Below, piece after piece: positions 58,894 to 64,000 of a stretch of 64,000 bases of DNA. This DNA comes from Leptolyngbya sp. FACHB-321. Its GTDB lineage: Bacteria; Cyanobacteriota; Cyanobacteriia; Leptolyngbyales; Leptolyngbyaceae. Location: contig NZ_JACJPI010000058.1 of assembly GCF_014695975.1 (NCBI RefSeq), forward strand, positions 372,001-436,000, written 5' to 3'. The position numbers and the translations under genes were made by a program. How positions within the stretch are numbered: the first letter of the stretch is position 1; every line of letters starts with the position of its first letter. The notes below the pieces were generated by a model, which was not told where the DNA came from, did no database searches, and saw nothing but the letters and a program-made list of their open reading frames with translations.

Positions 58894-59811
58894 TCACAAC
58901 GCACAGCCTGCATTTACCACCACATCAAACATTTGAGCGATCGCGCCGTACTCGTGATCAGTCACAGCGGCGTAGCGTTCCATTGCCATCCGGTTCATTG
59001 CTGCTTGCAGTAGTACATCCGGTTTGAGCAAAGCTGCTTGCACCTGTTGGATAAGCGCCTCACCCAAATGTTGAGCGAGCACAACAGGCGGCATCATGCA
59101 GGGACCAATGGATTCAATTACACGCAGCCCGGATAGCTCTGGAAAGAGGCGACATTCTTGTTCCAGGACGGTGCTATCAATCGCAGCACAAGCCACCTTT
59201 CCCTCTAAAACCCAACGCATTGAGTGCTGGTGTGAACCCGATTGCATCGCGCTGCTGAAAAAACGAGGGGCATTTTCTTGCAGCAGACGATCGCACAATA
59301 AATAGTAGCCACTGTTAGAACCAGGATCGTTGTAACAAACAGTGGCACCTGCCAGATCGACAAAGCTGTGGAAGCCACTGTCAGCTTTAACAACCACATC
59401 GGCAAAGTAAAAAGGACGGTTTTGATAACGAGATGCTTGCATGATCGGTGCGGCGATCGCACGTAGCTGCTTGGGTGCCATCCGTTGATAACGAACCAAC
59501 GGTAGACCACAGATAAATGCGAGATCCCATTGATCCTGCTCTAATAAAGGGTCATGAAGTGGATCACTATGAGCCTGCACAAGCTGAGTCTCTACTTGCA
59601 GCCTGCGCCCCAAAGAGGAAACGACTGCTTGATAAAACTCAAACCAATTCGGTGCAAGGTAAGAAACTGCTCTCAATTTAATTGGTGTTGTCGTGGGTGA
59701 TCCTTGAGATTGCAGTTCGGCATCGCTGAAGGTATGAAGCATATCGGCATGAGATCTGGGTTTTAGCAGTGGTTGTGTCGCAAATACTTCTGCTGGATGA
59801 ACGCTCTGCAT
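58894..59811 (-). CDS. PhnD-like substrate-binding protein without signal peptide
   Basis: A 305-residue protein of the phosphate/phosphonate/sulfur-oxyanion type-2 binding superfamily: LRAVSYLAPNWFEFYQAVVS, WDLAFICGLPLVRYQ, LAGATVCYNDPGSNSGYYLL and VACAAIDSTVLEQE are the usual motifs. A signal peptide is not evident, and no permease or ATPase gene is adjacent. It may be a cytoplasmic sensor or an orphan binding protein. An ATG at 59742 would shorten it by 23 residues. Start choice is uncertain. Confidence 0.75.
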   Translation of the reverse strand: MQSVHPAEVFATQPLLKPRSHADMLHTFSDAELQSQGSPTTTPIKLRAVSYLAPNWFEFYQAVVSSLGRRLQVETQLVQAHSDPLHDPLLEQDQWDLAFICGLPLVRYQRMAPKQLRAIAAPIMQASRYQNRPFYFADVVVKADSGFHSFVDLAGATVCYNDPGSNSGYYLLCDRLLQENAPRFFSSAMQSGSHQHSMRWVLEGKVACAAIDSTVLEQECRLFPELSGLRVIESIGPCMMPPVVLAQHLGEALIQQVQAALLKPDVLLQAAMNRMAMERYAAVTDHEYGAIAQMFDVVVNAGCAL

Positions 59812-59824
59812 CGTTCACATTGTT

Positions 59825-60140
59825 CTAAGCAGCAGTGTTAAAGAGGGCTTCGATAACTTTCACTTGAGACATGCTGTCCCCTCGATCGAATCCTTGCACT
59901 TGTCTTTTGCAAATCATACTCATCGCTTCAATTTCACTCAAGGTTTGTCCTGCCGTATTGAACGTCTTAAATCTCAGCATCGGCTTCACTATGCGTTTGC
60001 TCGCTCTATGCTCCTGCTTAGTGATGTTTTTCCAAGATGTCATTCCAAGCGGTTATTCCAATCTTTGCTCTGCCGTAATTCAGTATGTCCGGCGAGCGTC
60101 TTGCAACGTCTCGAGCAAGGCTAGCTTCTTAATCAACGGT
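59825..60140 (-). pseudogene. IS6-family transposase remnant
   Basis: The minus-strand frame at 59825-60043 encodes the C-terminus of an IS6-type transposase: EHRASKRIVKPMLRFKTFNT, TAGQTLSEIEAMSMICKRQV and SQVKVIEALFNTAA. Just upstream, in another frame, ELRQSKDWNNRLE corresponds to the preceding conserved ELRQSKYLNN-type segment, so there is a frameshift near 60040. The N-terminal two thirds are gone. Confidence 0.72.
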
Positions 60141-60377
60141 TCGCCAAAGCAATTACTTGAATTGTGTAGAGGTAACGCTCAGTACTGAGACTGAATCTCC
60201 GCCATTGCAATGGTACATGTAGTGCAATAAGCGTTGCTCGATCGACAAATTGCATTTTTTTATCAAAATTCCTTGCATCCGATGTTTTCCTATGGCAGTA
60301 TGCATAAGGCGTAGAAAATACGGTTTCTCTACAAGGTTGCCGTAGTATTAAATTCATTCACTCTTGAAGGACCGATC
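60141..60377. other. Promoter region of the rhodanese cluster
   Basis: No gene. AT-rich just upstream of the rhodanese start, where GAAGGACC precedes ATG 60378. No specific operator recognised. Confidence 0.4.
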
Positions 60378-61370
60378 ATGCGACTGAACTCTCTTTGGGC
60401 GAAGTTGAAGAAGCCGCGTACATTTGCGTTTCTCGCGACTCTAGTTGCCAGTTTGCTTGTGATTCCGGTGTTGCCTGCCTCTATTCAAGCTGCCACCTCT
60501 AAGGCAACGATTCAGTTTGTCGCTCCTGACTGGGTTGCGGCTCATGCTAAAGATGCTAATCTGAGCGTCTTGGATGTCCGAACAGCTCCATTGGAGTACA
60601 TTGCTGGACATCTGCCCCGTGCAGTTAATATTGCTGATAGCAATTTTAGAGGACCTAACGGCGTTTTACCTGTTCAATACTGGGATAACACCAAGTTGGC
60701 TGATACCTTTTCAAAGGCGGGCGTATCCAATCGCAGTAAGGTGCTGGTCTATTCCAGTGGCAATGATGTGTTGGGTGCAACGATGGTAGCTTACCTACTA
60801 GAGCGCTCTGGGGTAAAGGAGATCGCTGTTTTAGATGGCGGTTACGCTGGCTATAAAAACGCTAACCAGCCTGTCACCAAAGAGTTTCCCCGTTATTCCC
60901 CTGGTAAATTTGTCTTGAAAGATGATCCTTCAATTCGAGTGAATCTAAGCCAGGTGCAGAATTTGATCGGTAAGCCAGGAGTAGTGTTTATCGATCCACG
61001 CCCACCGGAACTATTCCGGGGCGAGAAAGACATCTGGATTCGTAACGGGCATATTCCTGGTGCTAAAAACATTCCGTGGCCTACCTTCACTGAAGCTAAC
61101 AATGCTCAGGAAAGCTTAAAGAATCCACACAAACTAAAATCTCTTAGTGAGATCCGTGCGTTGCTCGCTGAGCGGGGTATTAAGCCATCTGATGACATCA
61201 TCGTCTCTTGCAGCACGGGACGCGAGGCAACTCTACAGTACGTTGTGCTGAAGCACCTGTTAGGTTATCCCAAAGTTCGAGTCTATGAAGGCTCCTGGAC
61301 AGAGTACAGCACAACCGATTTACCAGTTGCGACTGGACCTGAAAAAACGTTAACCTCAACAACAAATTGA
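60378..61370 (+). CDS. Exported two-domain sulfurtransferase (rhodanese)
   Basis: A 330-residue exported sulfurtransferase. Signal peptide of about 38 residues (FAFLATLVASLLVIPVLPAS, cleavage near IQA). The first rhodanese domain (about 45-170; LSVLDVRTAPLEYIAGHLPR) has no Cys in its active loop (VYSSGNDVLG) and is structural. The second (about 185-315) has the active Cys278 in VSCSTGREATLQYV. Such tandem enzymes move sulfane sulfur from thiosulfate or persulfides to an acceptor. It is the first gene of a cluster with a small exported peptide and a YeeE/YedE transporter. Confidence 0.9.
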   Translation: MRLNSLWAKLKKPRTFAFLATLVASLLVIPVLPASIQAATSKATIQFVAPDWVAAHAKDANLSVLDVRTAPLEYIAGHLPRAVNIADSNFRGPNGVLPVQYWDNTKLADTFSKAGVSNRSKVLVYSSGNDVLGATMVAYLLERSGVKEIAVLDGGYAGYKNANQPVTKEFPRYSPGKFVLKDDPSIRVNLSQVQNLIGKPGVVFIDPRPPELFRGEKDIWIRNGHIPGAKNIPWPTFTEANNAQESLKNPHKLKSLSEIRALLAERGIKPSDDIIVSCSTGREATLQYVVLKHLLGYPKVRVYEGSWTEYSTTDLPVATGPEKTLTSTTN

Positions 61371-61380
61371 GAGATTTACC

Positions 61381-61524
61381 ATGAATTTTGTGCGTTCAAT
61401 GACGATCGCGCTTGCACTGAGCCTGGGAACCATTGCCCTGATCAACACAATGGGTCATCCCGTTGCCCAAGCAAGCTGCGATCCACCACCCTCTGACCCT
61501 CCTAAGCAACCTCCAAAGAAGTGA
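61381..61524 (+). CDS. Small exported Pro-rich peptide with a single Cys
   Basis: A 47-residue ORF between the rhodanese (10-base gap) and the YeeE/YedE gene (overlapping stop and start, GTGA). It begins with a signal peptide (MTIALALSLGTIALINTMGH, cleavage near AQA) and leaves a mature tail of about 16 residues, SCDPPPSDPPKQPPKK. The single Cys lies at the second mature position. Cotranscription and export suggest it works with its neighbours, perhaps as a sulfur-carrying or scaffolding peptide; this is inference. I know of no described family. Confidence 0.6.
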   Translation: MNFVRSMTIALALSLGTIALINTMGHPVAQASCDPPPSDPPKQPPKK

Positions 61525-62699
61525 TTCAGACTGATTCGTTCACAACCCCTCTGAGATCGCAACGTTTGATTGTTGCGATCGCACTTTCTCTCTTTACAGC
61601 AGGCGCGATTGCCCTCACCCCTTATGGATGGAAGCAAAGTGCTCTCTTTTTAATTGGTGGTTTGCTGGGCATGACGCTTTACCACGCTAGCTTTGGCTTT
61701 GCGTCAGCTTACCGCAAGCTGCTGGTTGATTGCGATGTGCGTGGTATGTATGCCCAACTTGTGATGCTGGCGATCGCAACCCTTCTATTTGCTCCTGTTC
61801 TGGCGAATGGCTCTGTCTTTGACCAGTCGGTACGAGGGGCAATTTCCCCAGTAGGGGTACAGGGAGCGATCGGTGCCTTTCTATTCGGCATTGGGATGCA
61901 GCTAGGTGGAGCCTGTGGCTGTGGCACACTCTACACTCTTGGCGGTGGCAGTCTTCCAATGGTGATTACCCTGATTACTTTCTGCATCGGTGCCTTTTGG
62001 GCAAGTCTGACTCGTCAGCTATGGGCTGGCTTACCCGCCACCCCACCGATCGCGCTCGGTACGAGCATCGGCTGGGTGGGGGCAGTCGTGCTTCAACTTG
62101 TAGTGTTCATGCTACTTGCTGGAGTTTTGCGCTGGTGGAGCAATCGTAGGCAAGAGGCACCAAGCAGTGAACAGACAAAATCAGCGCAACCATTTTCTCT
62201 CTTGCGCGGTCCCTGGTCTTTGGTCACAGGGGCGATCGTTCTGGCTGTGCTTAACTGGCTGACACTAATATTATCTGGGCAGCCTTGGCGCGTTACATGG
62301 GGCTTTGCTCTCTGGTCAGCCGAAGTTGCCAGTTCTCTAGGTTGGGACTCAACCACTAGCCCCTTCTGGAGTAGTGAAGCGGCACAGCAGTCTCTTAGCC
62401 GGGGAGTGTTTGCCGATGTCAGTTCCGTGATGAATATGGGGATTGTTTTGGGGGCACTATCGGCAGCAGCCTTAGCAGGACGGTTGCTATTCAAATTCCA
62501 GCTTTCACGCTTATCGTTAGTAGCAACCTTGATCGGCGGTTTAGTGATGGGCTATGGCGCATTTCTTGCCTACGGTTGTAATGTCAGCGCCTTTTTTGGT
62601 GGGATTGCTTCAACCAGCCTGCACGGTTGGGTTTGGATTCTCTGCGCTCTAGTTGGAACAGCGGTAGGACTACGTTTGCGTCCCTTGTTTCACTACTAG
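61521..62699 (+). CDS. YeeE/YedE-family sulfur-compound transporter
   Basis: A 392-residue polytopic inner-membrane protein with about nine or ten hydrophobic segments. GTG start overlaps the stop of the small peptide gene. Two internally related halves each carry the family signature with conserved cysteines: QLGGACGCGTLYTLGGGS (about 132-149) and YGAFLAYGCNVSAFFGGIAS (about 340-359). Characterised members (TsuA) take up thiosulfate using such cysteines. The upstream exported rhodanese fits a thiosulfate or sulfane-sulfur route. It could also act on selenium compounds, as some YedE proteins do. Confidence 0.88.
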   Translation: MIQTDSFTTPLRSQRLIVAIALSLFTAGAIALTPYGWKQSALFLIGGLLGMTLYHASFGFASAYRKLLVDCDVRGMYAQLVMLAIATLLFAPVLANGSVFDQSVRGAISPVGVQGAIGAFLFGIGMQLGGACGCGTLYTLGGGSLPMVITLITFCIGAFWASLTRQLWAGLPATPPIALGTSIGWVGAVVLQLVVFMLLAGVLRWWSNRRQEAPSSEQTKSAQPFSLLRGPWSLVTGAIVLAVLNWLTLILSGQPWRVTWGFALWSAEVASSLGWDSTTSPFWSSEAAQQSLSRGVFADVSSVMNMGIVLGALSAAALAGRLLFKFQLSRLSLVATLIGGLVMGYGAFLAYGCNVSAFFGGIASTSLHGWVWILCALVGTAVGLRLRPLFHY

Positions 62700-63284
62700 T
62701 TGTCTAACCTGTTGGCATTATCTTGATACCGTTTGAGGCGATCGATATGTTCCAGAACAGATCAAAAGAACGTCATCTCAAACAAGAACTTTTAATGGGT
62801 GTGGCAGTTTCACACCCTTCTTATTGTGCTGACGGTGGAACTAAAAATTGTAGATATTTCAGCCTTTATTGGTGATGAGCAGATATTAAATCTAGATACT
62901 CTGTTACCTTCCGCTTACTCAGCCAAGTGATAGGAGAAGTGATGACAGATACCCTACTAGAGGTGGTGGCGCATCTCTCATAACGCCAATGTTGATTTTT
63001 GTCTTTCAGGTTCCGGGGGCGATCGCTGTTCCTTCCAACGTAGTTGCCACCAGCTAATGAAAGTGGTTGGTGGTTGGAAACATTGGCAGCAGGGAACTTT
63101 AAGATTGGCATATCGTATGCTGGCTGACAACGGGCAGCGTACCCGGTGCAATGATTAGAGTTAGCATTTTACAGGTGCTCAAACAATCTCACACCTTTGA
63201 CTTAGATGCAGTTCTACTGCAATTGATTGGTTTTGCAATGCTGTTTGTTAACGTAAGTTCCTTGAACGCCGGAGCCTTTCTCGC
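62700..63284. other. Intergenic region
   Basis: About 585 bases. A terminator lies at 62797-62817. A minus-strand open frame at 62866-63111 is not supported by a ribosome-binding site or recognisable domain. Nothing else is seen. Confidence 0.45.
62797..62817 (+). terminator. Terminator of the rhodanese/YeeE cluster
   Basis: GGGTGTG (62797-62803) and CACACCC (62811-62817) form a stem with a seven-base loop, followed by TTCTTATT. Confidence 0.65.
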
Positions 63285-63880
63285 TTGAGCTTGAGCGAAG
63301 TGATGACGATGCTCCAAAGGAGCGGCTTCGCCAATGCTGGTGCCTTTCACGGCTCTGGTTTTCGCACCTTCAAGGCGTTTTATACCTTATGTATGTTGCT
63401 GCACTGGCGATGTGCCTTTCCTAATGTGTTTCGTTACACCCGTTTTATCGAGCTGATGCCGTGGTGCTTGATGCGCTTGTGCTGCTTCTGACACACGCGC
63501 CAAGGCAACTGCACCGGAAGCGCGTTAGTTGCTGATGTTTAAGCTTACGCCTGCGAACACCGACAACCGTAAGCCCGTGCCTGACTTGAGTCAGGTCTTA
63601 CTGGGCGAACTGTTCGACGACCGTGGCTATGTCTCGCAAGCCTTGTTTCAACAGCTATACGAGCGCGGCTTACAACTCATCACGAAGTCCGAGAAGAACA
63701 TGAAAAGCTGCCTGGTTAAGCGCATCGACAAAATCTTGCTACACAAGCAAGCACTCATTGCATCAACTAACAACTAGCTCAAGCACATAAATCAGATTAA
63801 ATACTCACGCCTCAGTGACACCCTTGGCGAACGCCGTTGGTTCAAATTTCCTAGTCAACTTGCTGACCATACCTTGAAAT
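63282..63880 (+). pseudogene. Decayed IS982-family transposase with deletion and small-repeat insertion
   Basis: Plus-strand pieces line up with an IS982 transposase: SLSEVMTM, then FHGSGFRTFKAFYTLCMLLH and CAFPNVFRYTRFIELMPWCL (63285-63490), a stop at 63489, HTRQGNCTGS, then after a gap in another frame LTPANTDNRKPVPDLSQVLL and LFDDRGYVSQALFQQLY to 63777. The next codons LKHINQIKYSRL continue past a TAG. About 45-50 residues around the first catalytic Asp are missing. A ~27-base insert (about 63316-63342, CTCCAAAGGAGCGGCTTCGC) interrupts MTM...AFHGSG in frame. The 5' end of the element is not found. Confidence 0.75.
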
Positions 63881-64000
63881 CACGTTTGCCTATAGCAGCA
63901 ACAATGCTAAGGCTGCCGTCCTTTCATCATTGAGCTTAGGCAGCACCTAAGGACTTTTCGTGCGATCGTGCCCCCCTTGACCCAGTCTCTTATTAGCATT

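Noticed and set aside
62866-63111. Minus-strand open frame of 81 residues
   Set aside because: No ribosome-binding site, no recognisable domain, and it lies in a region of decayed mobile DNA.
63790-63860. GGTTCAAAT sequence resembling a tRNA T-loop
   Set aside because: No acceptor, anticodon or D-arm pairing can be found around it; it lies in the IS982 remnant.

Overview
The window is typical cyanobacterial DNA. HIP1-type GCGATCGC octamers are everywhere, a PsaK-like photosystem I subunit is encoded, and there are several very large multi-domain histidine kinases plus short dispersed repeats of the kind common in filamentous cyanobacteria. I cannot name the genus. No tRNA, rRNA or CRISPR array is visible. 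The dominant theme is signalling: seven histidine-kinase or kinase/receiver polypeptides and one NarL-type regulator occupy about a third of the 64 kb.

Layout. 0-8 kb: an HlyD-type membrane fusion protein (minus strand), a promoter region with phased AGATAGAT-like repeats, a small protein, a NarL-type regulator and two hypothetical genes. Next comes a collapsed pseudogene joining the start of a FIST-domain sensor to the end of a histidine kinase, then an intact GAF-rich hybrid kinase. 8-18.5 kb: a TerB-like protein, an ABC exporter, a 1,650-residue DUF4132 protein with a small partner, a PsaK-like gene with a TTG start, an overlooked 49-residue gene, and GlsB-like and YggT-like membrane proteins. 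19-23 kb: a two-gene operon of a CBS-CBS-GAF-HisKA_2 kinase and a receiver-kinase. 23-28 kb: an exported hypothetical protein, a Tat-exported PhoX-type phosphatase and a PilB/GspE ATPase. 28.6-44 kb: an HTH protein overlapping a PAS hybrid kinase, a MITE, glgX, then a two-gene operon of a 2,008-residue Ser/Thr-kinase/AAA/GAF/histidine-kinase/receiver protein and a second hybrid kinase. 44-48.5 kb: an HNH protein, a membrane alpha/beta hydrolase, an internally deleted IS982 element and rtcB. 48.6-62.7 kb: a sulfonate operon (ssuA2-ssuA1-ssuD-ssuC-ssuB) divergent from an SLH porin, a vanadium haloperoxidase, a TPR protein, a PhnD-like binding protein, an IS6 remnant, and a rhodanese / small exported peptide / YeeE-YedE cluster. 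62.7-64 kb: noncoding DNA and a second decayed IS982 copy.

How the genes may work together. The 48.6-62.7 kb part reads as a sulfur-acquisition neighbourhood: organosulfonate uptake and desulfonation at one end, thiosulfate or sulfane-sulfur handling at the other, with an outer-membrane porin beside the ssu operon. Sequence motifs related to one another lie in the shared ssu/porin promoter region. The regulator locus at 2 kb and the giant kinase operon at 35 kb share an AGATAGAT-type motif in their upstream regions, which suggests, but does not prove, common control. Three copies of a ~100-bp dispersed repeat, one MITE, two decayed IS982 copies and one IS6 fragment show past mobile-element activity. 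No intact transposase gene remains in the window.
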